DNA from: Penicillium oxalicum
Lineage: Eukaryota > Ascomycota > Eurotiomycetes > Eurotiales > Aspergillaceae
Direction: 5' to 3'
Assembly (NCBI RefSeq): GCF_001723175.1
Contig: NC_064653.1
Coordinates: 1,054,001 to 1,118,000 of the forward strand
Length of the DNA: 64,000 nt
Part shown: one piece after another, positions 46,248 through 58,766 of the stretch
Position numbering within the stretch: the stretch's first letter is position 1
How the letters are laid out: each line of letters opens with the position of its first letter
Translations under genes and position numbers: made by a program
Notes under the pieces: generated by a model
Told to the model about the DNA's origin: nothing
The model's input: only the letters and a program-made list of their open reading frames with translations
Databases searched by the model: none

Positions 46248-49200
46248 TCAGAACGGACGCGATTCGAGCCCATTGCCCTGTCCGTTAGTCAGAGGGATAT
46301 CATCATAGGGCCATTCTGCCTCGGTATTTCCCCAAGGCTCAACACTGCGGCTGTTGCTGCGCATACGGGTCAGACTGCGCAGTTTGTTTGCGAAGCTCTC
46401 ATTCGAACTTCGGTTTCGGCGATGTTCGAAAGACATCCGCTGATGTCCGTTGTTCTGGCGATTCTCAGGCCCGCTTAATGCCGGAGCCGCGGTCATGGCG
46501 CGAGGAAGCAAGCGGCCCATGTTAGCGTGGTCGATGGCGACATCGATCGTGGCAGAGGATTCACGCGGAGAGGTGGCATTCATGGATAACGGGACGGGAG
46601 GTGGTGGAGGTGGTGTATTTAGGTGCTGCAGCTCCGGAAGAATAGGTGGTGGTGGGGGAGGTGGGATCAACTCGATCTGTACGCCAGACGGTCTTCGTTG
46701 CATAGCAGTGTCGATGGTCTCCTCGATGCTGATCGTCACAGGCTGAGATGTTCCGGAGACATATCCGCCTCCAGAGCTTGTTCGTCGGTGACTCATTTTT
46801 CGGCTCCGGCTGCTCGAACGGCTTCGAGGGAGATGCGGATTGAATCTTGGATGCATGGGAATTTCAGGACTGACAGGAGCGGCGGCACAATGGGCCTCTA
46901 CAGCGGGAACCGACATGGATCGCCCAATTCTTTCGGCCTCACCTTGATAGCGCGCGTCGGAGAGGAGAGGTCCGTTGGAGTAATCATTTGGAATTGTGGG
47001 AACCGAAGGAGGTCGTTCTACTTCATGACCATTTACTCCGTATTTGGGATGCCTCATCGCTCTTGGTGTCGCGGGCAAGCCCAACGGGGCACCTGATCGG
47101 GATGAGCTTGAGTCAGACCCACTGTGGTAACCTGGTGAGGTCTTGCTAGAAGTAGCTTTGTTTCTCGACGGTGCTCGTGGGAAGTATGACCCCGAGACCA
47201 TTGGTGGACTCTCAAGTGGGCTTCTTGCATTGTGCAAATCCCCCGGGAAAGGAATATTAGGGGCTGAGGGATTGCGAGCAAGGGAAAGGCGCCGGGCTTC
47301 AAGCTCAGCAGCCGCAAGCTCTCTTCTCTTTCGCTCGGCGAGACTGACATACGGCGTAGTCGGTGATACCATTTCGTGTGCATCGTCAGATGCCGGGCCT
47401 GGCTTTTGCGTGTTTCCATTTGTGAAGACATGTTCTTGACCGAAAACCTTGGCACTCAGTTGTTCAAGCCCTGCACTCTGTTGCTCAATTTCACTTCCAA
47501 GATTCTGTGGGATTTCGGGAACGCTATGAGATGGTTTGTGGCGAGGCTCTAGAGACTCATCTCGGTGAGCACTGACACCTCGCTCCGTTCGGCGGCGACT
47601 CGCACTGCGGTGACGTGAGCGCAGGCGTTGACGGTCGCCGGAGACAAGCCTTAGAGGATCATCTTGGCCATCAGCCTTAATAATCTCTTGTTGAGGCAGA
47701 GTCATGGGCAACGGAGATGATGGCGATCGTATGCTAGACCCATTGCGCTCAACACTGCGACCTCGGGATGTGACATCTTGTCTGTCTCCTCCGAAGCGAC
47801 TTGCTGTGTGTCGACTAGATGAGCGCTGACGACTGCGTGAGCTAGCTTTTCTCATCTTGCTACGGCTCCTGGTGCGAGATGATCCCTTTTTGCGTGAATC
47901 CGAAGGCTTCTCGGCTTCAGTGTGGTATCGTGCTAATTCTTCGGGAGACATCGGCACAGGGGAAGACGGGGATCGTTTTGCAGGCTGAATGTACCTTTTC
48001 TCATTTCGACCTCGGGCTTCCTGAGAAAGATCACGAGGATTAATTGCTCGTGAGCCTTGTTGGCTGCTGGCGTCGTCTGCATTCCGTCTGCCATGACCTG
48101 GTGTCCGCCGACCATTTTTCTTTCGCGCATGGTAATTTGCTTCATCCAGGCTGCTTATGTATTGATCAATGCTGCGACCACTCACACTTGGACTTTTGGC
48201 GGAAGTACAACTGTTAAATGCTGAAGATGTGCTTTTTCCGCTAGGTAAAAGTCCATGAGAGTCGTATGGTGCCTCTTCTGCCTGCACTAAGTCGATCTGC
48301 AACCCATTAGGCTTCCGATCTCTGGAGCCGTTGCGAATATCGGAGTGCTCTCGAAGAGCTTCCATGAAACCTGGAGCAGGAGAAGGGAGTCCTTTCAGTG
48401 CAGCAAAAGGATCTGGAGCCTGAACGGCGGTTTGAGGACTGGGCTTCATGGATTGACTCTCCTGAGCAGGGTTATATCTCGCGGAAGACAAAGTCAACAA
48501 GCTACTGTCTGCAGCTTGTGTCTCTTGGCCATGCCCGTGTGTGCTCGCATCATCAGTTTCTGAAGTTGAGCCATAGTTGCTAGTATTATACGAGCGAGAG
48601 CGCGAAAACGTGGGGGGATGTACATCTACCGGCGTCTCGCCAATAGAGGGTAGTCGACGACGATTGAATGCGGGGGTATTCGTGCGAGATGACATGGCCT
48701 GACTCAAGTCTGGATAATTTAGCTTGTAGGACCGAAACCACCAGGAGATAAAGCCGAATCAGCCACCGCAGATTCTGCAATCGGAGTAACGCCTGGTGCA
48801 TTGGTAGGCGTTCGATCATCGGATTTGAGTCCGGGAAATCGAAACTTATTACTCGACTGGTTATCGAAGGAAGTAATCAGCTTCAAAGCCGGCGTCTTTC
48901 CAGAGGGACGATGGTTTGATCCGGATTTCGGGCGGATTGGGGGCGGCATGAGACTTGTCCCCAGGGGCTGGATGGGCTCAGGCGAAGCCAGTGGAGACTT
49001 TCCTCGCATCATGTCTGCAAAGGAAGCAGCCTGTTGAGCGGCTGGCGATGTCCAAGGCTCGGTGGGCTCGGCGCCTGTGCACATGAAGCAACGGATGGCT
49101 AGTTGTTGCTGAGAGTGAGACACCACAAATTCTCCCCAGCGACGCACAAGGTATGATTGGCGTTGCCAGTCTGTAGGCATCAGAAGACATGTCATGAGGA

Positions 49201-51345
49201 TAGCCTCCATAAAATGATATTGTGACACATAAACCTCGATCGCGTCGTTGCTATCCCCCATGGCCAAGAGTATGGAAGCCGCGGTGTGGATGTCTCCAAT
49301 CTCCAGTAGCTTTTGAACGAACGCCTGCCCAGCTTTGTTTGCCTGCATCTGCCCGCTCATCTGACTGAGAGCTAATATCATCCAGTCCGCCACCGTGACC
49401 TGGCCTGGCCCAAGCATGGCTGCCAGCTGGTCTGAAGGGTCCTCGTTCAGCCATCTGGTTAACAGGATTGCGCTTTGGCTTCCTTCCTTGTGGCGACTCA
49501 CTGAAAGCATGTTAATGGCTAAGAAAGCAGTAACCCATATTTCGAAGCAAACTCACGCTCGTCTCTCAATAGATCGTGAATATCACCATCCCACCCAAAG
49601 ACCACGCTAAGCATTTGCCTCCGCAAGGCGTCGGGAGTCAGATGTGTCTCGTCCAGGGGTGGTGTCTGTTTATATGGGACATCGTTCAATCTTGCTCGAG
49701 TGAAAGGGAAAAGATCAACTATATTTCTTTCAGCAGGGCTCAAATGAACTTCGTTGCGCAGTCGCGATCCAGCTCGTGAGCTCTTTGCCGAGGACATTGA
49801 AATGGATGATGCGTAGGCGTAAGACGCCGAAGGCTGCGGCGTGTCTCGTTCACTCATAGAGAAAGAGGTTCCGCTTTGGGCGGAACGGCTTGGTGGTGAG
49901 AATGGGCGATCCATCCTATATTTTTCAGATGAGGCTTTCGAGCTCACAGATTCTGTACGACTTCTGGAAGAGGCTGGACTGGCCACATCCGCTCGCGCCT
50001 GTCTCAAACTCTCTACGCCATTGGTGTCAAATGGTGTTCGTCTCCCAGTGCCCCTTTCACGGATCTCTGGCGGGGCTTGAAGTCGACGTGGAGACATGGT
50101 CTGCGATCTCCCTCCTTCAGAAGCTGTTGTTCTGGAACTAATCGCGTGATGTTGGACATTTGCAACCATGGCTGGAGCATCTAAATCATATTGCTGTACG
50201 GTATCCTGTGGACCCAGTGTAAACAACGTTGCTGTTGGGCCATAGCTCGCCATTCCTCGAACACCTGGGATCGTGGGGATCGGTTCATAGGTCACATGCT
50301 TGGTTCGAACGTCCCAAGACCATGTTTCCCTAGGCGGATGAAGTCAGTTGTGATCTTCCATTTACCCGTGTGAGAGACTCACCCCTCCAAGTATTGTACG
50401 ATTTTGCCATTCTTCGACCAAGCCATCCATTTGGGGTCTGCAGATGTCGAATCGGATCTTTTCAAGACACGAATCACTCGAGGCGCCTCTTTTCCAGGTG
50501 GTTTTGCAACACTCCAAACTCGCAAGTCACCATTTGAGGCCTGGGTTGCTAACATGTCCGACTTCTGCTTCGATGAGGAGGCATGCCACGACAACGAGAT
50601 GATCGCTGACGGCCCACTAGAAGTATTCAATGTATGCAAGATTGTGAATTGAGGTTGAAGGTTAGCAATAAGAATTGATCCATTCTGATATCTGTGTGAG
50701 GTTGTCAGCTTCAAGAATCGCGGTCTGAATGTTCGTCCTTGACGTTTTGCTTACCCAATCGCATAGGTCCGACAATCTGCTGCCGGTGCGAGAGAGGTGA
50801 TTGGGTCGAATATCGTACGGGCCGAAATGTGCTCTGATGTTGGCGGCTCAAAAAGAATGACCTCGCCCTTGCCGTTGCCTGTTTGAAGGTTCGGTCAGTT
50901 GTGACACGAACCGAATCGACGCGCTGGGACGAAGGTTTCACACACCAAAAGCAACATGGCCATTGCGCATCCACGAAGCAACCGTCAAATGTTCAAATGA
51001 TGCAAAACGTGCGATCTCAGTGCCAGTAAAAATATCCCAGACAATTGCAGTTTGGCCCACATCGTAGCTGACGACCAATCTCCCAGCTCCACGCTCACTG
51101 ACGTTGTCGACCGCTATGAAGTCGATGTTGTCCTGATGGCTGGTGAAGCGGCGCTCTACCGCCAATGTGTCATGATGTAGACAAGTGATGACAGAATCCT
51201 GTGCGTATACAAAAAAAGATGCGGTGGAGGCACAGGGCTCGAAACGAGACAAACGATGCTGGGGTTGCGATGCCATTGCGTCGAGGCTCTCGAAGGGTCG
51301 TGAGTCCGAGACCCTACCTCTACTCCACATCATGTTAGCTGGCAT
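46248..51345 (-). CDS. Large WD40 / alpha-solenoid protein with Ser/Arg-rich tail
   Basis: Exons are 51345-50946, 50878-50755, 50691-50383, 50329-49557 and then from 49500. The N-terminal 310 residues form WD40 beta-propeller repeats (VYAQDSVITCLHHDTLAVER, SYDVGQTAIVWDIFTGTE, NGDLRVWSV). A helical segment (about 510-690, MLSVVFGWDGDIHDLL to RRWGEFVVSH) resembles the solenoids of coat-like proteins. The last 800 residues are low-complexity, rich in Ser, Arg and Pro, with SR runs and a Pro8 stretch. At about 48730 the first frame hits a stop (48719), while an 819-codon open frame starts 20 bases on. They join either by a 68-base intron (48766-48699, weak gtggct donor, phase 0, 1,596 residues in all) or by assuming a missing base at 48729-48733. 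The function is unassigned. Confidence 0.8.
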
Positions 51346-53733
51346 TTTCCGTGCTCTGGCCTTGAATTCGATGTGAAATCCTGATTCTTCTCAATCGAGT
51401 CGATCATTCGGAATTATTCAATTCCCCGCATCACCCCAGTGTGGCCGATGTGCTTTTGCGACCTTCTGTAATTCCCGGCTGACATGCGTGGTTGTGCCAA
51501 AGAATGCAAGGATGGGTCATTGAGTAGGAGGGAGGAAAGAGAGTTGAAGGGAATAGCGATCAAGCCACTGACCGGATTCAACAAGACCCGCGGAGCGACT
51601 GCAAGTCGGTGCGAGACTCTGGACAAGTTACCGCTCAGAACAAATGGATGCAATGCGAGGATGCAGCGTCAGGCATTTGGGTTAGACAAAGTCCCTAAAG
51701 TTTAGTGCCTGGCAGGCTAGCCAGAAAAAAATGATGCAGCGTGGCTGGCAGTAGTGACAGCGCACTGCAGACGCAGGTTTATAATCGTGACTATGACTAG
51801 TATCACTATTGAGTGATGGATCGGGCTGATGTATGCGAGTTGACCAGGCCGTTGCGGTTGTGATTGCAGGCCGACCGGGAGAATCTTGAATCCTTGGAAC
51901 TCGAGAGGGTGCAGCCTGAGAAGATTTGGACTATCCAGCTAAACGACAGGGATTCTCGAATTTGTGCGAAAAGGCCTGTCTTACCTACGTTCATCACATC
52001 CCAAAGTCTTAGCGTGGCGGAGGGGCCTGAGAATTGTGACAGGGCGGGGAGGAGGGTTCGGCCGTGGTTGTGATCGTGCAAGGATTGAGTGAGCTGTGAT
52101 GGTGGAAAAAGTCCTCGGCATCCAAAGTACATCTACATGTCGATGCGATCTATATAAGGCGATACTTCCCCTATTCGTGCTCAAGCCTGGAGGGAGGCAG
52201 GGGATTTCGCTTCACTCTGGTAGGACAGGAACGTAAATGGGTTTAGTGGAGTCCAGGTCGAAAGATCTCAAAGGCCAATCCATACACGGCACAAGCCCTG
52301 ACAGACGATCGGAATTGCGAGACGCGGAGCAATCGGTGACTGCGCCGAAGCAGCAGCATTTGAATGCAGCAGGGCGCATCATTTCACTTTGGACCATACA
52401 GTCCGCTGAAGTCCATAACTGTGTCCTCCACCGCCTCGATGCTCTACGCACGCTCACAACCGAAATATGGAGAGCAGCACACCATTAGCAGAGACGGTGA
52501 GATCGAGCCCCCATGGTGGCTGGAGGAGGCGTGCCTCTAGTTGAGCAGGCCTGCACCAACGAGCGTGCAGAAGTGTTTGCCGTCGAGGGAGTTACCAGTT
52601 TTAGATTCATGCAAGAAGCTCCCGAATCACAGGCAGGAGAGGAGACCGTCCAGGTGGGTCTCCGCCTCGGGGCGGGCGCATCGAGAGCTGGAGAAGGCAC
52701 AGAGAAAAGTGGCGACTGCGGAAGCATCAGAGGTCGATCCATGGTCGATAGAATCAAAGCGTCTACGTTGAATGCCAGACCACCAACGCTCTGAGTGATC
52801 ACTGCCGGCGTAAGAATCGCTCTCAGTGCATGACTGGCGATCAACGCTGGGCTCGAGGCTCAGAACAGTGCACAACCTCGGTTGAGAAAGCTCTTGACGG
52901 AGCCCGGACCTCCTGGATCGTAACGTAGGGAAATCATTCAATGACAACGTATTTGATGAGAACCAGTCGACCCGCGTCAGAAAATGGTAAGGGCCGGACA
53001 AGGATGTGATTGAGGATCCGTGCAGGCATGTCGAAGTGTCAATCTGCAGCTTTCATCACCTCTCCGCCGCCAATCAGCTCTCGTGTTGTGTGTTCCTTTT
53101 GGCGCCCTCAGCAATTTCGAGGGGGCCAATCATACTTTCCAAGTACACAGGATCATCATTGTACTGGCACAGTAGCGTGAGTAGCTGCGTTATAGGACTA
53201 GAGGAAAGCAAACGAAAGAGATGAGAGGCAAAAGCTTAAGTCGAATGAGGAGGAAGGAGTTGAGGCACGTGTCGTCACTGGGATGGTCGCATGATATCTG
53301 GGCCGCAATATCGACCGCTCTTAGAGATTATCAACCACCATACAGAACGACTCGTCCTCGGAAAAAGCAACCAATAATACTGTCGGGATATTGGCGAATA
53401 TCGCATTTGACCCTTGTCAGACAAGGAGTGGTCTGCCGTCCACCCTGTGCCATATTTCAATGCGATGTCAGCTGCTCTCCAGATCGTGGATCATGTAGCA
53501 CGTGAATACGTCCATAGCATAGTAACAATTACTATATATTCAACCTGATGGTATTCACGGGCAGTCAATTGTTGGAACTGGAACATTTTGTCTGGGGATT
53601 GTCCCGCTACCCAAGGTTTGCGCGACCAGCTGATTTACTACACATGACACAAGGGAAGCTATTCACAATACATTATTGCATAGTATATTCTTGCGTGCTA
53701 TGGTAAATCCAATGCTCCCGTCTACGCACGGAG
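51346..53733. other. Sparse intergenic region
   Basis: No recognised gene. On the minus strand two overlapping open frames (52485-52844 and 52627-53001) give Ser/Pro/Cys-rich products with no family match, so at most a poorly conserved exon is possible. The 51350-51500 part is the promoter side of the WD40 gene. Confidence 0.4.
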
Positions 53734-54046
53734 CTAAGGCCTCTCGTGATGGCTGGAAGGTCCACTGGCATGATGGTTGTGGAGAGATCTCCAATCGAAC
53801 TGGTCTGAAAGCCGATAACCGAATATGAAGTCACACGAGCGTTTGAGGAATTCACTTCCAGTCTGCAAGACATGGAATTTGGTTGTTGTAGAGCGAAAAT
53901 TATCTCAAAGAGAGAAATTTTACCTTTCTGGCCGGCGTGGCGGTAGGCGAAGCTGCAAAAGCGCCGAGGTTCCCCATGGCTAACGATTGCGCGTCGACAA
54001 GCGACAGCGCTAGAACAGCGGCAACACCGCAGTAAAAAGACGCCAT
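53734..54046 (-). CDS. Possible small secreted protein (83 aa, two exons)
   Basis: The ATG at 54046 begins MASFYCGVAAVLALSLVDA, a good signal peptide with cleavage likely after VDA. Exon 1 (54046-53924, 41 codons) ends at a gtaaaa donor. A 61-base intron with a ttgcag acceptor leads to exon 2 (53862-53734), which ends at TAG. Both exons are in phase 0. The mature part, about 64 residues, is polar and has one Cys. It may be an effector-like or unconserved secreted peptide, or the remnant of a longer gene whose later exons were lost. Evidence is limited to the signal peptide and the intron. Confidence 0.35.
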
Positions 54047-54459
54047 CAAACGCGGTCCTCAGCTTTTTCAAGTGAAACTCTCTAGTCAGTAAGCTCACGG
54101 GGAACCGTATGACGACCAAGAGCCGCTAATGACTAGATACACATCAAGTGGGTAGCACCGTACGGAGAGGCTCTTGTGCTTCCGATCCGATGTCGGTCAT
54201 AATCGCCGATGCTTGACCACAGCCACCACGGCCGTGTTTATCCCGCGTTCAATCGCGGGGCTTTGAGATTTCGCCGAATACGAGGTCAACTCCGCCGAGC
54301 TTGAACTACAGACAAGACGCATTCATGCGACTCTGTGTGCGCCGAATTGGATGGGATTGAGAGAGGCATATATACCACAGTGCGCATATTGTGAATCAGA
54401 GTAGCTCCGCTCCTTCTCAACGAATTTCGTACGTTCGCCTTTGGGCTCATCGAGTTACC
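54047..54459. promoter_or_regulatory. Divergent promoter region upstream of the oxidase
   Basis: About 410 bases before the D-amino-acid oxidase start, with a TATA-like catatatatacc near 54367. Otherwise nothing specific. Confidence 0.45.
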
Positions 54460-55704
54460 ATGACTAAATCCGAAACAATCGTCGTTATTGGGTGAGTTCT
54501 CTCCAGTATCAATTCATTCTACGCGTCACGTTGCTTGACCGTAGCCCAAGAGAGATAGGCTGGGACTGACGTTTCAGGAAGTGCGGGCGTTATCGGCCTC
54601 TCAACAGCACTGCTGATTCAAGAGAACTTGGGGAGCCAGCAATCGGTCCTGCTGGTGGCAAGAGATTTTCCTTGGGACAGCTCTATCAACTATGCTTCTC
54701 CGTGGGCAGGGGCACATTACCGCCCAGTGCCAGGCTCCTCGCCGCAGGCTCTGCGAGAAGCCAACCAAGCCCGACGAACATATCAGCATCTCAAGGAAAT
54801 CGCACTCACAAGTCCTGCGGCTGGCATACAGTTGGTTCCGGGCGTTGAGCACCTGGAGAAACCCCCTGCGGAATACTTGGACACTCAGAGTGTGAACAAT
54901 GTCTACTCCCACTTACCCGATTTTCAATATCTAAGCAAGAACGAGCTCCCAGCGGGCGTGAAGTGGGGGGTCAAGTATGGCACCTATGTGATTAACTCTC
55001 CCGTCTACTGCGCGTACATGCTGCGCAAATTCGTGCTGAAGGGAGGCTCTACGCACAAATACAGTCTTGTCAACATCAAAGAAGCGTTCACTCTCGCCGA
55101 TAATGTTAAGACGGTGGTGAATTGCTCTGGAACCGGATTCGCTGATCCGAAATCCTTCATCATTCGGGGTATGTGCATCAAATCCAAAGAAATGAAGACT
55201 CAGGGAATATTCTCACTTGTGCATGCACCCGAGAGATCAGGGCGACCATCGCTGACTATTGATGAAGGCCAAACCTGCCTGGTTCGTAATCCCGTTTCTT
55301 CAACCATCACACGCCAGAATGGGGATGGATCATGGTCTTTCTGTATTCCACGCCCTCTGGACGGCGGTACTGTTATCGGAGGTAGCAAGCAACCCCACGA
55401 TTGGGATCCCAATCCCTCCCCGGAGATTCGCGCTCAACTCCTGACCAAAGCCGCGAAGTGGTTCCCTTTCACTCCGGAAAGCGGCAGCCAATTTGATGTA
55501 ATCGGGGACATCGTGGGTCGGCGGCCCGCCCGTGAAGGCGGGCTACGAATCGAGGTGGAGACCATCGAGAATGGGAAGAACATTGTCCATGCTTACGGTG
55601 CCGGCGGACGAGGGTTTGAGCTATCTCGAGGCGTCGCAGAAGATGCCACGGCGTTGATGTTAGACAAGGGGCTCTTGAGTGTCCAGGATAAGGCTGCTTT
55701 GTAG
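54460..55704 (+). CDS. D-amino-acid oxidase family flavoprotein, with an odd first splice junction
   Basis: A FAD-dependent oxidase expected to convert D-amino acids to keto acids, ammonia and peroxide, usually in peroxisomes. Exon 1 (54460-54491) codes MTKSETIVVIG, the start of the Rossmann fold. Exon 2 starts at 54578 after tttcag and continues SAGVIGLSTALL. Family blocks follow: SPWAGAHYRP, KWGVKYGTYVINSPVY, then VRNPVSSTITRQNGDGSW and HAYGAGGRGFELS. A second intron, 55169-55267 (99 bases), is in frame and unspliced would insert 33 atypical residues; removing it joins SFIIR to GQTCLVRNP. With gtgagt as the first donor the exon 1/exon 2 join is one base out of frame. No peroxisomal SKL is present at the end (DKAAL). 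It may be intact with unusual splicing, a recent pseudogene, or a sequence error. Confidence 0.82.
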
Positions 55705-57486
55705 AGCGTGGTCATTCAATGGACGTGGCCTGCTCAGCAAATGAATACGTTTTATCCCTGGAAACCTCCGCCCAACTACGGCCACCTTCATATACTCTCC
55801 GACCATTCTTCGGCGGGTAACATGCATACATCCCTTAAATTGTACAGAAATCATTCTAAGGGCACCTTTTTACTATGTAGGTGGTCCGTGCAGAGTATTT
55901 TCCCATACAAAGTGGGCCACTCTGATCTGCAGCAGCATGCATGACTACCTACGCTTCGGCGTGAAAGGCGACCCTCGAAGCTGTGATCAATATGTCAGAA
56001 CATTCATGCGGATTTCGTACAGCGTCTCGTCCAGTTTCTAATTACGTAAGGGGAATTTATTAGCATTCCCATTGAATTTGCTGGTCTTCGAAGGAAACCT
56101 GTTCATTGCAGACGGGGGCGCTTGATGACTTGCTTTTGCGAACAAGAAGCGATTTCCGAATGGAGTTCATGTCGAGCACACCTTGAAGCTTAGTGAGACT
56201 TCAACTCAATAACAACATGAAGCCGATAGTGAAACTGACAAACGGCTAGTCTTGAGAAACTGGGCTGGCTACATTTTTCTCCTAGATCGTTGTTGTCTGT
56301 CAAGAGGTGCTCTTGAGAGACATGGTCTGTACAATTCAATCTGGTGACTTCAACCCTGGGCAACAGTTAATTGAAGGAAATAATTCCCAAGCAGTCCACC
56401 GGGACATAATTCGGTAGCCATGACCTATGGATTAGTTCTTCTCGCCACTCGATAGGCTTTTCGTAAATACAGAATTTCTAGCGTAGTCCTAGTGTGAATT
56501 CTACTTCCATTGACGACATGCGTCATGCCCAGAGTATACGTATCATTCGAATAAGTAAAGGGCTAATAAAATACATATGACAACTATCAACAACTTTCCA
56601 TTTGATACTCGTAGGTAAAACATTTCACATTTCCAGATGACACGATTGATTGATGCAGTCTTACTGTCCTCTGTCACGTTTTAATGCTCACGCTAATGAT
56701 GTCACGCAACGAAGAATTAACCTAATTGTGACCGCACACTGGAGTCAAAACAGACCAGGCGAATGCAAATTGCACCTGTAACGGGGCGATTTGGTATATT
56801 TGAGACAGACAGCAGCAGGAGACTAAGCCCATTAGATGTGGTTATCATCAGTGAAAAGGCACCGTCTCTGCGAAAGCGCGATTTGAGATTATTTATACGG
56901 ACAGTCGAACTCCAGTTACGCGCTCCAGACAAGGTCTGGGACCGAGTGTATAGGAATTTGTAATTCCATGACTAAAATGGGAAATTGAACTCATGCGGTT
57001 TGTGGAAGGATCTAGCGGACTTCGGTCTCTGCTCTCATCCGTGGCTTCGTGGCTTGGCTCTCATTTAGACAGATGCGTGGGTTGAACGGACATTCGAATT
57101 GGAAAAGAAGAAGGAAAGGTAAGCTTGCATAACGGTATCTCAGTCATCAAATTCTTCCGTGTGATGTCATGAACACTAAAAGCCCCTTGAAAGTAGGCAT
57201 CCGTCCTGGCCACCAGCTGGAATCGCTTTCGACTATCCATGTGAGAGGTTCCACTCGATTCCGCTAGTGCCCAAAGGAGTGTGATTAAGCACTCCGTGAG
57301 CCACTGCATCGCGAATCATGTCCTGTCGGCGACAAACCTTTCGTACCAAGATAAAGGTGCGAGCGATATCCATGGGCAGTGGCCACTCCGGGTACATATT
57401 CAATGGTGCTGATACGACGCCCGAAAGATTCGAGAGGCCTAGATACAGAGGATCCACGTGGTTCATTTTCAAAGTAATATTGAAGC
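55705..57486. other. Convergent 3' intergenic region
   Basis: About 1.8 kb between the converging oxidase and Tma46 genes, AT-rich in places (56440-56720). No gene or repeat is supported. Minus-strand ORFs at 57061-57490 are unrecognised. Confidence 0.5.
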
Positions 57487-58766
57487 TCAACCAGCAGCCT
57501 CCTGTACAGTGGCATTGTCGCTTGATGGAGTTTCACCACCCGTAAGCTTAGCCAGACGTTCCTCTTCCTTCCGCTCTTGGAGCTGCTCGGTCTCGTTACG
57601 GAGGGCATCCAAGTTCCAAGTATCATCGTCCTCATCTTCCTCATCGCTGCTCTCTTCATCCTTCCAATCTCCGCTCTCGAACATTGCACGACCGGTGGCT
57701 TCCTTAGCCTTCTGTGCCTGCTCTTCAGCAGCCTTCTTGTCCAAACGTTCCTTCTTCCACTTAGCGAAGCTCTCCGGTGTGACTGGCGTCAGTTTGCCAG
57801 TCAACTTGTGTCGCTCTGATTCAAGCCAGTCCTCCAGAGTGAGCGTGTTCAAGGGAGATTTGTCCATCAGAGCCTTTTCAGCCGCCTTCTGCTCCTTAGT
57901 TTTCAGAACGAATCTATGCCTCATGTCAGTGTCACGCCAACAAACGCGAGAATATCATCCTCAAAGACATACCCTGGTGGCAAGCTGTGCTTATACATGC
58001 ACTTATCGCCTCCATTTGGACAGACCCAGAACCAACCGTACTTCTGATTCTCGACAGCCTCAATAAAGTACTTGCAGACCTTGTCGGTCGTTGTCCGTGG
58101 GTTGCCGTGCTTGCTGAGAACGACACTGCGCAGCTTCTCCTCGTCCCAGTTGTCCATGGTGTCCGACTTCTTCTTATCCTCGCCTTCCTCCGCATCACGC
58201 GAGTCGGTGTAAAGATCCTTCTTCGCGGCCTTGCGCTCGATGTTCATGTCGTGACTGAACTTGCACTTTTTGCCCTTCTCACATCCGCCCTTCTTGTGGA
58301 AAACACACAGCACAGTCTTAGGGTCGACACCGAAGGGTACTTTTTGCACTTGAACAGGCTTGAAGAGCTCAGCCGCTTCTTTCTTGGCTTGCTCGGCGGC
58401 CTTCTTCTCGGCTTCTCGTTTGGCCTTTTCAGCCTCTTTGCGCTTCGCGTCGGGGTCCTTGTTGGACTTGGCCATTGCTTGAAGCTGCTGGATTTGTTTC
58501 TGGGCAGCACCACCTTTTTTCTGTTCAACGTGTCAGTGGTATCTGAAGAGACAGAGAGAACTGAGGGTCTATTCATTCTCGTGTTTGCGAATGAGCGATG
58601 CGACCTAGGGACTGACGTACGTTCTTCATGCCGAAAGTCTGTGCGAAGATTGACTGATTAGCCCGACGCGCTTCGAGCGCAAAGATATAATTTGGGAAAG
58701 CTGACTTACCTTGTCATCGACAGTGGCCTTCTTCTTCTTGGGCTGCTCGGCCTTTTTGGGCGGCAT
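57487..58766 (-). CDS. tma46: CCCH zinc-finger translation factor Tma46 / DFRP1-like
   Basis: This predicts 349 residues from four exons: 58766-58710, 58638-58621, 58520-57973 and 57913-57487. Exon 2 is only 18 bases and codes TFGMKN, which completes the conserved KTFGMKNKKGG start. The N-terminus is Lys-rich. Two CCCH fingers occupy about 97-115 and 174-203 (C-x8-C-x5-C-x3-H; then a longer-spaced finger ending CMYKH). The C-terminus has the DFRP segment [14 protein letters not shown] and a highly acidic run. The family binds the Rbg1-type GTPase and associates with translating ribosomes. Length and motif order match Tma46/ZC3H15. Confidence 0.94.

Noticed and set aside
45879..46273. ORFs with runs of Ser, Phe or Leu
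   Set aside because: All are translations of the GAA microsatellite in different frames.
46248..48698. Separate gene starting at the ATG at 48698
   Set aside because: Only 20 bases separate it from the stop of the upstream frame on the same strand, too close for two nuclear genes; I treat it as the tail of the WD40 gene.
57987..58661. 224-codon hydrophobic ORF antisense to tma46
   Set aside because: Leu/Val-rich because it complements Lys/Glu-rich codons of tma46; the zinc fingers prove the minus strand.
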